From Treponema sp. (GTDB lineage: Bacteria; Spirochaetota; Spirochaetia; Treponematales; Treponemataceae), in assembly GCA_017963165.1 (NCBI GenBank), contig JAGCTZ010000098.1, positions 1 to 29,946 on the forward strand: DNA of 29,946 bases, written 5' to 3'. Made by a program: the position numbers and the translations under genes. The notes below the pieces were generated by a model. It ran no database searches. It saw only the letters and a program-made list of their open reading frames with translations, and had not been told where the DNA came from. Of this stretch, positions 17,503 to 26,196 are shown piece after piece; position 1 is the first letter of the stretch; each line of letters opens with the position of its first letter.

Positions 17503-19467
17503 TTATTCTGCCTTCTTTTTATAATTTGCCTTGATTGATTCAATGAACAGCTTGTTCTGATCATTGCGCAAAGGAACAGAAAACATTGGTTTTCCATCAC
17601 TCGGCGAAATGCGGTAAATATGCATAGGGTCAGTAGAATAAGCAGGACTTCCCGGATTGTTAATCCACCAGTCAAGAACAGCAATAAAGCAGAGTGTGTA
17701 TTTTAAGAGGTTTGCATTATTTGCATTTGTGTTTGCAGTTTTGTTTTGTGCGCCTAACAAAACGTCAAGTCGTTTAGAAACTTCATTCTGAATACCAAAC
17801 TTATAATGCTCCCAAGGATTTTCAATAAGCTGAACAGGACCTCTTGAACCAGCCTGCTTGTCACATTCGTTGATTACAAGTGTAAGATATTTTCTTGCAT
17901 AATCTGTTCTGTGGAAAAGAGGGCGGTACTTGCTTTCGTCACTAGGATGCTCAAGAATAAGCTGGTCAAACTTAAAGTTAGGCATAAAGTGATAAGTTGT
18001 CTGCCACAAAAGCGAAGTAATAGTTCTTTTACCAATGTGCGACTTGTCAAAATCAGGCTGAGAATAAACCGAATTTACAAGATCAATAAGCGGTTCACAA
18101 TAAAGCCGTTCAAAAGAATCTTCACGGTAAGCAGACCAGTCATCCATAACTGCTGTGATTGTATCGGCACCTTCCTTTACACCATCCTGACTTGCAAATT
18201 TAATATTGCGGCAGCCCTGGAAACAATCTTCGATAATTCGCTGAAGAACGACAATTACCTGCAGCGGATTTTCCGGTGACAAAAGATTAAAGCCATCATC
18301 AAATTTATAAAGCGGCTGGAAGTACGGGAACAAATCAGGATGCTCATCAAGTGCTGCAAAGCCTGCCATTGGGAAAAGCTGGTCAAGCAGTTTAAGTCCT
18401 GTAATGACAGTCTGATCTTTTATTCCTTTCTGTGGAGGCGCAGCCTTTGGTTTTGGAGCTTCCTTCTGTTCTTCCTTTGGTTTTTCAGGTAAAAGCAGAT
18501 CAAATTTATGAAGCTCTGTAAACTTAAGAACTTCTGCAACCTTTACAGAGAAAAAGTCCGGGTAAGATTCAAATGTATCGGAACACATTCTCATAAGAAG
18601 CGGATACATTTTCTTTATGATTTCTGTATCAATGTAGAGCCATTCTGTAATAGCCTGTTTTGCCATTGTAGAAAGCTTGTCCTTCGGAGAATCAGGATAA
18701 GCAACCTGGTCATTGTAAATTTCCTTTATAAGCTTTGGAATCTTGTTGTTTCCGTAATAATAAACTGTGATGATTGGCTTATAAATTGCCTTTGTATAAT
18801 GAATCAAATCGCAGGCAAGAATAGGGCCGGGTGAATTTTCGAGCGTAGCATATTCTGCTTTTATACCAGCCATTCCCCAGGAAGCAATCATACGTAAAAA
18901 CTTAAACTTTACATCGCCACCGTTTACGATTTTTGATTTATAAGTTGCCGGTGCAATCTGAATGAGCGTCTTTATTACAGTAATAAAGGTTTCCATATGC
19001 TCAATATCTTTTTTCATTTTGTACTGATAGAATTCCGGAAGAATTTTTTCTGTTCCGTTTTTCTGCAGTGTACGAATAAAATTAAATATTCCGTAATTAG
19101 GCTTGATTTTATATTCAGGAGACATCATCAGCTTGTCTACGGCAGAACAGAATTTTTTAGAAGCTGGTGGAAGGTCTTCCCTAATATGTCTTCTTGGTGC
19201 CTGATAAGTTGTATTTGGTTTAGAGCTTCCGCCAGAACCAGAGCCACCACCAGATCCAGAACCGGAATTTCTTACAATTCTTCCCTGTCCATGATTTGCA
19301 CCTTTCTGACCGCCACCACTAGACATAGTGCGTTCATAAAGAACTTCTCCACCTAACTTTTTAGCCATTACAGCAGCTTCTTTTTCGTCAATCAGACCAA
19401 TGTTCTTGCGGGTTTTATCCAAAGTTCCCGGTTCCCAGTCTGCTGTTTTGTTAATTTCATCAGCCAT
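17503..19467 (-). CDS. Large soluble protein of unknown function
   Basis: I do not recognise this 654-residue protein. It has no signal peptide or membrane segment. Residues about 48-85 are a low-complexity Gly/Ser linker (GSGSGGGSGSGGSS) that separates a short N-terminal part from a long alpha-helical body. A second flexible hinge (EKPKEEQKEAPKPKAAPPQKG) lies near residue 330-350. The C-terminal half contains hydrophobic and aromatic helices (LLKYTLCFIAVLDWWINNPG). The layout, two helical modules joined by linkers, suggests a scaffold or adaptor, but this is a guess. AGGAGAT lies six bases before the start. It follows the DUF2804-like gene by 30 bases on the same strand and is likely cotranscribed with it. 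Confidence 0.8.
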   Translation of the reverse strand: MADEINKTADWEPGTLDKTRKNIGLIDEKEAAVMAKKLGGEVLYERTMSSGGGQKGANHGQGRIVRNSGSGSGGGSGSGGSSKPNTTYQAPRRHIREDLPPASKKFCSAVDKLMMSPEYKIKPNYGIFNFIRTLQKNGTEKILPEFYQYKMKKDIEHMETFITVIKTLIQIAPATYKSKIVNGGDVKFKFLRMIASWGMAGIKAEYATLENSPGPILACDLIHYTKAIYKPIITVYYYGNNKIPKLIKEIYNDQVAYPDSPKDKLSTMAKQAITEWLYIDTEIIKKMYPLLMRMCSDTFESYPDFFSVKVAEVLKFTELHKFDLLLPEKPKEEQKEAPKPKAAPPQKGIKDQTVITGLKLLDQLFPMAGFAALDEHPDLFPYFQPLYKFDDGFNLLSPENPLQVIVVLQRIIEDCFQGCRNIKFASQDGVKEGADTITAVMDDWSAYREDSFERLYCEPLIDLVNSVYSQPDFDKSHIGKRTITSLLWQTTYHFMPNFKFDQLILEHPSDESKYRPLFHRTDYARKYLTLVINECDKQAGSRGPVQLIENPWEHYKFGIQNEVSKRLDVLLGAQNKTANTNANNANLLKYTLCFIAVLDWWINNPGSPAYSTDPMHIYRISPSDGKPMFSVPLRNDQNKLFIESIKANYKKKAE

Positions 19468-19497
19468 AGCTTTATCTCCTGTTTGTAGCCTTACTAT

Positions 19498-20550
19498 TTA
19501 TACACGTAGGGAGCTTCTGGTAATCATTCCCGGAAAACTCCTTAGCTGAATTTTATTTCCGTTCTTATCTAAAAGAACCCCATCAAAAGTTCCATAAATA
19601 TGTGAATATGCAGTACGAAATGCAATCAGATTTACAGAACGCTGGTATAAAGAAGCCGGCGTGAATGTAAGATCTATCATGCTTTCGGTATCCTGTATAA
19701 TCCATTTTTTGTTAAGTCCAAACGGATGTGTTGCCACAACCGAAGGAAGCGCTGTCTGTTCTCCATCAACAATCAGCGCATTACTGTTATACTTGTCCGG
19801 ATCAGCCGCATCAGAAGTAGAAACTGTCAGAAAGAAAATAATATCTTTTCCTTCTATATTACCTATTCCACAAAGACGTACACTACGACTGATTGTCTTA
19901 GTATAAAACCGGTTCATTGTCATAAGGGCAAGTCCCGATGAATTATCCGGCTCCGAATCTTTTATGGCAAGGTGCCCGTTAATTTTCATTGTAGAAAGCC
20001 ATAGGGCAGAGCAGCGTGATGTAGTAGGCGAAGGATTAATAAAGCTCATATCAGCCTTCATTAAATCTTCGCGCAAAGAATGAAACCATCCTTCCGAATC
20101 AGGCCACCCCGAATTACGCTTTACATGAAACCTCATCGATTTATTTTCATGTTCCTTTTCCCATGAAATCTTTATATAACGAGCATGCCTGTAGCTTGCG
20201 CAGATTCCTCTGTCTGTATTCTTTGGAATAAAGCGCCGACGTGTAGGCATTATGGAATGATAAACATATTTTTTTCCTGTTGCCTTATCCCAAAAGCATA
20301 TTTCAACAAGTCCCAGAATCTTAAAGTCAAAAAACTCAACAAGCCCTATATACTTTTCTATAGAAAAATAATAGTTCAGCCGGCTTTTGATTCTGATGTT
20401 TGATATAATAGATGGGAGTGGAACCCCCGCATAAGGAGCCCTCATTCCTTTAATATCAAATCGTTGAGACACGCCCTTAAATGTACCGAAGTGAGCCTTC
20501 CCGTTTTCCACAATCTTCCGCGGCGGCTCTTCAAAACTACGCGAATACAT
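19498..20550 (-). CDS. DUF2804-like conserved protein
   Basis: The 350 residues have the look of the DUF2804 family. There is an N-terminal RKIVENGKAHFGTFKG segment, a mid section with LNYYFSIEKYIGLVEFFDFKIL, and a C-terminal HIYGTFDGVLLDKNGNKIQLRSFPG, the block that closes DUF2804 proteins. The family is probably an all-beta, lipocalin- or hydrolase-like fold with no known function; the assignment is from memory and moderate. There is no signal peptide. It begins the minus-strand pair with the large unknown protein and diverges from the Rpn-type nuclease gene across a 157-base AT-rich gap that must hold both promoters. Confidence 0.65.
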   Translation of the reverse strand: MYSRSFEEPPRKIVENGKAHFGTFKGVSQRFDIKGMRAPYAGVPLPSIISNIRIKSRLNYYFSIEKYIGLVEFFDFKILGLVEICFWDKATGKKYVYHSIMPTRRRFIPKNTDRGICASYRHARYIKISWEKEHENKSMRFHVKRNSGWPDSEGWFHSLREDLMKADMSFINPSPTTSRCSALWLSTMKINGHLAIKDSEPDNSSGLALMTMNRFYTKTISRSVRLCGIGNIEGKDIIFFLTVSTSDAADPDKYNSNALIVDGEQTALPSVVATHPFGLNKKWIIQDTESMIDLTFTPASLYQRSVNLIAFRTAYSHIYGTFDGVLLDKNGNKIQLRSFPGMITRSSLRV

Positions 20551-20707
20551 TATCCCTAATTATAAACGATGAAAGCCTAAAAGTGAATAGTGAGTTTTAG
20601 AAAAAAAAAATCAGTTTTTTTGATGAATTATTATAATTTTTGTAAGAAAAAAAATTTTTTGGACATATTAAGTATGAAGAAATTTAATTTTTCGGGAGGA
20701 CATTAAT

Positions 20708-21595
20708 ATGTCAATGTTTAACAGAAAGTACAAAGATTCCGTCTTTACGGATCTTTTTGGGAGCGACAGGGATGCTAAGAAGAATTTTCTTGACTTGTAC
20801 AATGCTCTGTCCGGCAGCTGCTATAAGCTCGATGAAGTTTCTCTGGTGCGGAAGGTCATCGATCAGTCATTGTATAAAACATTTAACAATGACGTCAGCT
20901 GGGAAATAGACGGTAAACTCATTGTCCTGGTAGAGCATCAATCTACGGTTAATGAAAATATGCCGTTCAGGTGCCTTGAATATGTAACGCGTATTTATGA
21001 AGGAATTATTCCTGTGAATCAGCGGTATGCAGAAAAAGTATATAAAATTCCTAATCCTGATTTTTATGTCGTGTATGTAGGAAAGAAGACTATACCTCTT
21101 GAACAGAAACTAAGGTTGTCTGATGCATTCTATACAAAAGATTCGAGTAAACTTGAGCTTGTGGTCAATGTAAAAAATTGCACAAATCCAGAATTGTTGC
21201 CGATAGCCGGAAAGTGTGATATCCTTAAAGAGTATTGCCAGTTTATTGAAATAGTGGAGCAAACTTATAACAAGCGTTTTTCCAGACACTCTTTCAAAAG
21301 AGCAATAGAGATAGCGATGGCAAAAGGCATTCTTACAGATTATCTTGACCGAAGGTCACGGGAGGTAATAAACATGCTCTGTGCTAAATATGATTACAAA
21401 GCAGATATCGCAATGAAGAAAAAAGAAGCTTTTGAAGACGGAATGGAAGCAGGACTTAATAAAAAAGCCGAAGATGCTTCTATAGAATTACTAAAAAAAG
21501 GTATTTCTCCAGAAATAATTGCAGAATGTGAAAAACTTCCTCTTGAGAAAGTATTAGAACTTCAGGAAAGAATAAATGAAAAAAGCATAGTATAG
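20708..21595 (+). CDS. Rpn/PD-(D/E)XK family nuclease (YhgA-like, 'putative transposase')
   Basis: The N-terminus MSMFNRKYKDSVFTDLFGS and the segment VSWEIDGKLIVLVEHQST (Asp68, Glu76, Gln78) are the catalytic-core signature of the recombination-promoting nuclease group. The C-terminus (about 230-290) carries the usual helical tail with KKAEDASIELLKKGISPEIIAECEKLPLEKVLELQ. In other bacteria these proteins are DNA endonucleases linked to RecA-independent recombination and are often variable in their C-terminal tails. GGGAGGA seven bases before the start is a strong ribosome site, and a TATAAT box lies at 20632-20637. The setting, inside a duplicated surface-gene region, would suit a recombination role, but that is inference. 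Confidence 0.85.
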   Translation: MSMFNRKYKDSVFTDLFGSDRDAKKNFLDLYNALSGSCYKLDEVSLVRKVIDQSLYKTFNNDVSWEIDGKLIVLVEHQSTVNENMPFRCLEYVTRIYEGIIPVNQRYAEKVYKIPNPDFYVVYVGKKTIPLEQKLRLSDAFYTKDSSKLELVVNVKNCTNPELLPIAGKCDILKEYCQFIEIVEQTYNKRFSRHSFKRAIEIAMAKGILTDYLDRRSREVINMLCAKYDYKADIAMKKKEAFEDGMEAGLNKKAEDASIELLKKGISPEIIAECEKLPLEKVLELQERINEKSIV

Positions 21596-21718
21596 TAATA
21601 TTTCCTTTTGATTTTTGTGTTATTTGCCGATAATCAAGTCAATCACTTATGGTTATTAAGTATTTAAGAAGTTAAACGATTAAAGAAAAACAAAATGTTA
21701 TATTATTGTTTTTTTTTG

Positions 21719-21747
21719 TTGACTTCTAAAAAATACCGTGATAATAT
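21719..21747 (+). promoter_or_regulatory. Promoter of porin copy 2
   Basis: TTGACT and TAATAT are separated by 17 bases, close to the sigma-70 consensus. The leader of about 70 bases can form a stem from AAAAAGGGTTTAT (21752-21764) and ATAAACTTTTT (21787-21797), and unlike copies 1 and 3 it has no CCTCC partner for the ribosome site. Confidence 0.65.
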
Positions 21748-21821
21748 TATTAAAAAGGGTTTATGCATTAAAGGCCGTTGGTCTGTATAAACTTTTTAAA
21801 AAAAAAGGAGGATTTTTTTAA

Positions 21822-23117
21822 ATGAAAAAAATCGTAGGAATTATAGCAGCTCTTGCTTTGGCAGGATCTGTATTTGCTGACCCAGATGTAGTTCCAGTAG
21901 TTGCAACATTCGACGGAAACGCTTCTCTTGAATGGATTGCTAATCTCGATGCAGAAACAACTGGAATGAAGAACAATGAGGAAGCTACATTTAAGGTAAA
22001 GTTCATTGCAGAAGGAACAAAAGAAACTTCAGGTGACGGACTTTGGGGTGTATTGAAGATTAAAGCTGCAGAAACTGCTGTTGAAGCTAAGCATACTACA
22101 GGTGGTGATACTGCTGGTGTTACTTGGGTAATACCAACTCCAACAGTAGAAACAGCAAAGATTCACTTTGTTGATGGTGATACATTTGTTAAAGTAAACA
22201 TCAAAGCTCCAGGTCTTTCACTCGGTAACGCAGAACTCGCTCTTGCTACTGCTAGCCCATGGAATGATGCAAACGTAGGTGTTACACTTACTGGTGCTCA
22301 GGGCTTCACAGTTGAAGCTGGTATCCCAGCTGTAGATTTCAACTTGCAGTTTGCAGACAACGGACAGCAGAAATCAGATGCAAAAGAATTCGGAATCGTA
22401 TTCGATGCAACTCTCAAGGGTGCTGCATTTGATGTAGACGGTCTCGCTGTAACAGCTGGATTCGGATATTCTACAGAAAAAGATGCTGCAACTGGAAAAG
22501 ATCAGGATGCTGCTATCTTTGCTAGAGCTACGTATAAGCTCGAAATCGATGATGCTATGTATGTAAGACCAACAGTAAGCTTCGGACTTAAGGGAGAAGC
22601 TAAGCAGTTGGTTGCTGGTGTACTCTATGGATGGGGTGCTGAAGGACAGGAACCAGGCTTTGCTAAGTTCTCTAACGGAACAGTAAACATTAATGACAAG
22701 TGTGCAGACGGTGTATCTATCGCACTCAAGTCTACACTCGCTGATAAAGCTCCAATGGGATTCCTCTTCGGATTCTATGACAACAAGCTTCTTGCTGACT
22801 ATGGTATCAAGATTGCTGCTCAGTTGGAAATTGCTGACCTTGCTAACTTTGGCGATGGTGCTGGAGATGCATTCGACTTCGCTCTCGTTTACGGAAGCGG
22901 TGATGCATTCGGTGACTGGAAAGTTGCTGCTAACCTCGGTGCTAAGTTCCTCTTGGCTCCATCTAAGTTCGGTATGCTCTATGCTGCTAGCGTAACAAAC
23001 AGCGCTATCATCCAGAACACAGACCTTTATGTTAAGTATTCTGGCGAACATGCAGCTGAAATCGGCGCTGCTGACTTGAAGGGTTCTGTAACTCTCGGAG
23101 CTAAGATCCACTTCTAA
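21822..23117 (+). CDS. Msp-like outer-membrane beta-barrel porin, copy 2
   Basis: The signal peptide is the same as in copy 1 (cleavage after SVFA) and the chain ends in GAKIHF with terminal Phe, both expected for a BAM-inserted barrel. It is about 70 per cent identical to copy 3 by eye. It shares long unchanged blocks such as VTLTGAQGFTVEAGIPAVDF and KSDAKEFGIVFDATLKGAAF, with variable segments between them (residues about 80-105, 218-230, 350-390). These would be surface loops. It has a good promoter, an exposed GGAGGA ribosome site and a strong terminator; together with uniform codon choice this suggests the most strongly expressed of the three. Function as a porin or adhesin is inferred from class. 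Confidence 0.85.
   Translation: MKKIVGIIAALALAGSVFADPDVVPVVATFDGNASLEWIANLDAETTGMKNNEEATFKVKFIAEGTKETSGDGLWGVLKIKAAETAVEAKHTTGGDTAGVTWVIPTPTVETAKIHFVDGDTFVKVNIKAPGLSLGNAELALATASPWNDANVGVTLTGAQGFTVEAGIPAVDFNLQFADNGQQKSDAKEFGIVFDATLKGAAFDVDGLAVTAGFGYSTEKDAATGKDQDAAIFARATYKLEIDDAMYVRPTVSFGLKGEAKQLVAGVLYGWGAEGQEPGFAKFSNGTVNINDKCADGVSIALKSTLADKAPMGFLFGFYDNKLLADYGIKIAAQLEIADLANFGDGAGDAFDFALVYGSGDAFGDWKVAANLGAKFLLAPSKFGMLYAASVTNSAIIQNTDLYVKYSGEHAAEIGAADLKGSVTLGAKIHF
22275..22420 (+). repeat. 146-bp internal block identical to porin copy 3
   Basis: Every base matches the reverse complement of 27690-27835, including synonymous positions, while the flanking segments of the two genes have many substitutions. 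This is the footprint of gene conversion or recent recombination. Confidence 0.9.
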
Positions 23118-23154
23118 TCTTTGAATAATCAGGTTTAATACCTTATATCAAAGT

Positions 23155-23186
23155 AAAAAGGACTGTCTTAAAAGGCAGTCCTTTTT
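23155..23186 (+). terminator. Intrinsic terminator after porin copy 2
   Basis: AAAAAGGACTGTC pairs with GGCAGTCCTTTTT around TTAAAA, followed by T. The stretch from the stop codon through this hairpin differs from the copy 3 counterpart at about one base. Confidence 0.9.
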
Positions 23187-23253
23187 TATAAAAGATTATC
23201 AAACTTGACCGACAAGCTTTTATAAAAAAGGATTGCAAATAAAGGAAAACAAA

Positions 23254-23898
23254 ATGAAAAAAAATCTCATTACAACAATTACATTCTGTATTATTATTCT
23301 TTTTACATCCTGTGCCTCAAAACAAAAAGTTATTCGTGAACGGAGCGAAACTTTTATAGCAGATATAAACTCTTTTGAAGTCGGCACATTTCATTTATAT
23401 ACGACATTGGGTGTCGGAAGACCAAAAATCACTGATTTTTATGTAAGCTTTGCTCCGAGATCAAATTATTTATTTGCAAAAGCCCGCGTCGGAATTGATG
23501 TTATAGAAATAGGTTTTTCATATCCGGAAAGACTAAAGCTTAATCAGGCAAAAGAACAATATATTTCGGCTTACGAAGCTGGAACTATTCCAGATACAAA
23601 ACCGAAAAACAAGAATGCAATTTCTAAAGGTGATGTAAGTGTTGCCTGGGGTTCACTCGGCCTTACACACGAAGTAGATACAAGTTATGTAACAAATACT
23701 CAATATTTAGAAGCCGGAAAACCCTATTTCCGAATCAGATTAGTTCAAGAAGAACAACAATCAGAAGAAAATGTTCATTCTCCAGCATTATGCATCTACA
23801 TCAGTCCTTCTCAATGGGAATCAATCGTAGAAGCCTGCGATCAGGAACGACTTGTAGATATGACAGACGAAATTCTTGCAGAGGCAGAGGCATTTTAA
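23254..23898 (+). CDS. Small lipoprotein, paralogue 2 of 3 (porin-linked family)
   Basis: MKKNLITTITFCIIILFTSC is a lipoprotein signal with lipobox FTSC. The start at 23254 has AAAGGAAA upstream; an upstream TTG in frame has none. The blocks RSETFIADINSFEV, GRPKITDFYVSFAPRSNYLF, KNKNAISKG, LCIYISPSQWESI and the end EILAEAEAF are shared with the two paralogues. It lies 136 bases after porin copy 2, separated by the terminator, as in the other modules. No named family is recognised. Family members keep both ends and vary most in the middle and around residues 145-180. Confidence 0.85.
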   Translation: MKKNLITTITFCIIILFTSCASKQKVIRERSETFIADINSFEVGTFHLYTTLGVGRPKITDFYVSFAPRSNYLFAKARVGIDVIEIGFSYPERLKLNQAKEQYISAYEAGTIPDTKPKNKNAISKGDVSVAWGSLGLTHEVDTSYVTNTQYLEAGKPYFRIRLVQEEQQSEENVHSPALCIYISPSQWESIVEACDQERLVDMTDEILAEAEAF

Positions 23899-23962
23899 TA
23901 AAAAAAAGGAAGGTATGTGCAGAAAAATGTATAAACTATAATTTTCGACAATAAAAAAATCT

Positions 23963-23999
23963 GTCCCAAATGAAAAAAAAATTATCAAAATTTTGGGAC
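23963..23999. repeat. 8-bp inverted repeat upstream of intact recombinase
   Basis: GTCCCAAA and TTTGGGAC are exact inverted copies 21 bases apart, about 70 bases before the recombinase start. It may be an operator or recombination site; no second copy was seen in the window. Confidence 0.4.
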
Positions 24000-24071
24000 T
24001 TGATTAACGTCAGTTTAAAGATTGAATCCGATAATAAACACAGAAAAAAATTGTACAACGAGGTCAGAAAA

Positions 24072-24674
24072 ATGATATACGGATATATACGAGTGAGCAC
24101 CGACAAACAGACGGTAGAAAATCAGAGATTTGAAATTATCAGATACGCAAGAAGAAATCATTTAAAAATTGATTTATGGATTGAAGAAACAATCAGCGGC
24201 ACAATTGTCCCCGAAAAACGTAATCTGGGAAAACTTTTACGGCATGTTTATAAAAATGATATAATAATCTGTTCAGAATTATCCAGACTTGGACGTTCTA
24301 TGTTCATGATAATGGCAATTTTGAATCAACTTATGGAAATAGGTGTAAAAGTTTACACAGTTAAGGAGGGTTACAGGCTGGGACAGGACCTGCAAAGTAA
24401 AGTTATGGCATTTGCATTCAGTATAAGTGCCGAAATTGAAAGAAATCTAATAGTTGAACGCACCACCGAAGCCCTAAAACGACGTAAAGCCGAAGGAAAA
24501 AAACTGGGACGTCCCAAAGGCAGCAAAAACAAAGCCTATAAATTATCCGGCAAGCGTGATGAGATTATAAAATTCCTTGACGACGGATATACTAAAACTT
24601 TTATCATTAATCATTACAATATAAGTTCTGCGACCTTATATAATTTTTTCAAACACGAGGGAATACAGTATTAG
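24072..24674 (+). CDS. Serine site-specific recombinase (Mpi/resolvase-invertase type)
   Basis: This 200-residue protein has the small serine-recombinase layout. MIYGYIRVSTDKQTVENQRF contains Arg7 and the nucleophile Ser9, and SELSRLGRS holds the two catalytic arginines (72, 75). VYTVKEGYRLGQDLQSKVMAFAFSISAEIERN forms the long dimer helix. RRKAEGKKLGRPKGSKNK leads into a C-terminal helix-turn-helix. The opening resembles, from memory, the Bacteroides Mpi invertases that flip many promoters. I start at 24072, where GAGG sits nine bases upstream and the twin gene also starts, and not at an in-frame ATG 102 bases earlier. It follows lipoprotein copy 2 in the same order as the broken twin follows copy 1. 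It probably inverts or resolves DNA nearby. Confidence 0.88.
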   Translation: MIYGYIRVSTDKQTVENQRFEIIRYARRNHLKIDLWIEETISGTIVPEKRNLGKLLRHVYKNDIIICSELSRLGRSMFMIMAILNQLMEIGVKVYTVKEGYRLGQDLQSKVMAFAFSISAEIERNLIVERTTEALKRRKAEGKKLGRPKGSKNKAYKLSGKRDEIIKFLDDGYTKTFIINHYNISSATLYNFFKHEGIQY

Positions 24675-24702
24675 ATTCGAATCCTTTGAAAAATAGATAT
24701 TT

Positions 24703-24801
24703 TTGGTATTTTCGTGCAAATATTAATTATAACAATTGGTATTTTCGTGCAATTTTGAATTAAAACAATTTGTATTTTCGGTTGTAAAATTTGTAAAATC
24801 A
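24703..24801. repeat. Three 33-bp tandem repeats upstream of AAA ATPase gene
   Basis: Units begin at 24703, 24736 and 24769. The first two share TTGGTATTTTCGTGCAA and the ending AATTATAACAA or AATTAAAACAA. The third keeps TTTGTATTTTCG and then diverges. The exact 33-base spacing, about three helical turns, fits binding sites for one protein on the same DNA face. Confidence 0.8.
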
Positions 24802-24835
24802 TTATAAAATAATTATATAAAGGATAAAAAAAATT

Positions 24836-26179
24836 ATGTTTAAAAGGAAAATATATGAAGGATTAAAAAGGTGGAAGCAAGAATCAGATGGTTCCACCGC
24901 AATCATGATTGAAGGAGCAAGACGTGTCGGCAAATCTACTGTTGCAGAAACTTTTGCTCAAAATGAATATAAAGACTATATCCTCATAGACTTTTCTACG
25001 GCAAGTGAAGATATAAAAAATAATTTTGATAACTTAGATAATCTCGATAATTTCTTCAGAAATCTTTTTATTCTTACAGGAAAGAAACTTGATAGCAGAA
25101 ATGGTTTAATTATTTTTGATGAAGTACAACTTTTTCCAAAGGCAAGGCAATCTATAAAATATCTTGTAAAAGATGGACGTTTTGATTACATAGAAACAGG
25201 TTCCCTTATTTCAATCAATAAAAATGTAAAAGATATCCTTATTCCTTCTGAAGAAGAGAATATAAAAATGTATCCAATGGATTTTGAAGAATTCTTGTGG
25301 GCTATTGGAAATAATGTAATGATTGAAACTATCCGCGATGCTTTTAAAAACAGAAAGCCTCTTGGGGACAGTATTCACAGAAGAATTATGAAGGAGTTCC
25401 GCGTTTATCTGGCAGTTGGCGGAATGCCGACGGCAGTAGATGCTTATGTTCAGGGTAAAGATTATTCACAGATTGATAGAGTAAAAAAAGCGATACTCCG
25501 GCTCTATATAAATGATTTAAAGAAACATGATGTTGAAGATGGAGACAGAGCAGAAGTTGTGTTTAAATCTTTACCATCACAATTAATGAATCACAATTGT
25601 GTTTTTCGTCTTGCAGGTGTAGATGAAAATGCTAGAACAAGAAATGTAGGTAATGCAATTAATTTTCTAAATGAATCTATGATTGTAAACAATTGTATTA
25701 ATATAACTGCCCCTGAAGTTACAATGGAAATGTATTCAGACAGATCTAAGTTTAAAATGTTTATGGGAGATACAGGTCTTCTTGTTTCATATATCATTCA
25801 ACAGGGTCAAGATTTAAATAAGATGTACCGTTCTTTGATTTTTGACAAACTTGGAATTAATCAAGGAATGATATTTGAAAACATGGTAGCCCAGATGCTT
25901 AGAGCAAATGGCTATGAATTATATTTCCATGAATTTGAATATATCGCTGAAGGAAATTCTATTTCAAAAAAATATGAAATTGATTTCTTAATTCCAGATG
26001 GAAAACGTCTGTCTCCAATTGAGGTAAAATCTTCAAGCTACAAAAATCACAATTCCTTTGATTATTTTAAAGAAAAATATCAATTGAAAATGAATAATCG
26101 TTATATTATTTACACAAAAGACCTTGCATTTGAAGAAAACATTTTGTATATGCCAATTTATATGACTATGTGTTTGTAA
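24836..26179 (+). CDS. AAA ATPase with C-terminal DUF4143 (archaeal-type ATPase/nuclease-like)
   Basis: MIEGARRVGKST (Walker A, residues 25-35) and GLIIFDEVQLFPKARQ (Walker B, Asp95-Glu96) define the ATPase part. YLAVGGMPTAVDAYVQ is the link typical of this family. The C-terminus (about 380-410) has YEIDFLIPDGKRLSPIEVKSSS, the D-x(n)-ExK pattern of a PD-(D/E)XK fold used as the DUF4143 tail. Members are common in gut bacteria, often several per genome, and their function is unsettled. The gene is flanked by its own 33-bp repeats upstream and converges on lipoprotein copy 3 with 17 bases between stops. AAGGAT ahead of the ATG serves as ribosome site. It looks like a separate cargo gene inserted between modules. 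Confidence 0.88.
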   Translation: MFKRKIYEGLKRWKQESDGSTAIMIEGARRVGKSTVAETFAQNEYKDYILIDFSTASEDIKNNFDNLDNLDNFFRNLFILTGKKLDSRNGLIIFDEVQLFPKARQSIKYLVKDGRFDYIETGSLISINKNVKDILIPSEEENIKMYPMDFEEFLWAIGNNVMIETIRDAFKNRKPLGDSIHRRIMKEFRVYLAVGGMPTAVDAYVQGKDYSQIDRVKKAILRLYINDLKKHDVEDGDRAEVVFKSLPSQLMNHNCVFRLAGVDENARTRNVGNAINFLNESMIVNNCINITAPEVTMEMYSDRSKFKMFMGDTGLLVSYIIQQGQDLNKMYRSLIFDKLGINQGMIFENMVAQMLRANGYELYFHEFEYIAEGNSISKKYEIDFLIPDGKRLSPIEVKSSSYKNHNSFDYFKEKYQLKMNNRYIIYTKDLAFEENILYMPIYMTMCL

Positions 26180-26196
26180 TTTCTACAGACCTTAAT

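Noticed and set aside
22374..23111. 245-codon minus-strand frame
   Set aside because: It is antisense to porin copy 2; there is no ribosome site or domain, and the Ser/Glu-rich composition mirrors the porin codons.
23970..24071. 34-residue N-terminal extension of the intact recombinase
   Set aside because: The homologous twin starts at MIYGYIRVST, and a ribosome site precedes that ATG.
24703..24801. CRISPR array
   Set aside because: The units are adjacent with no unique spacers, and no cas genes are present.
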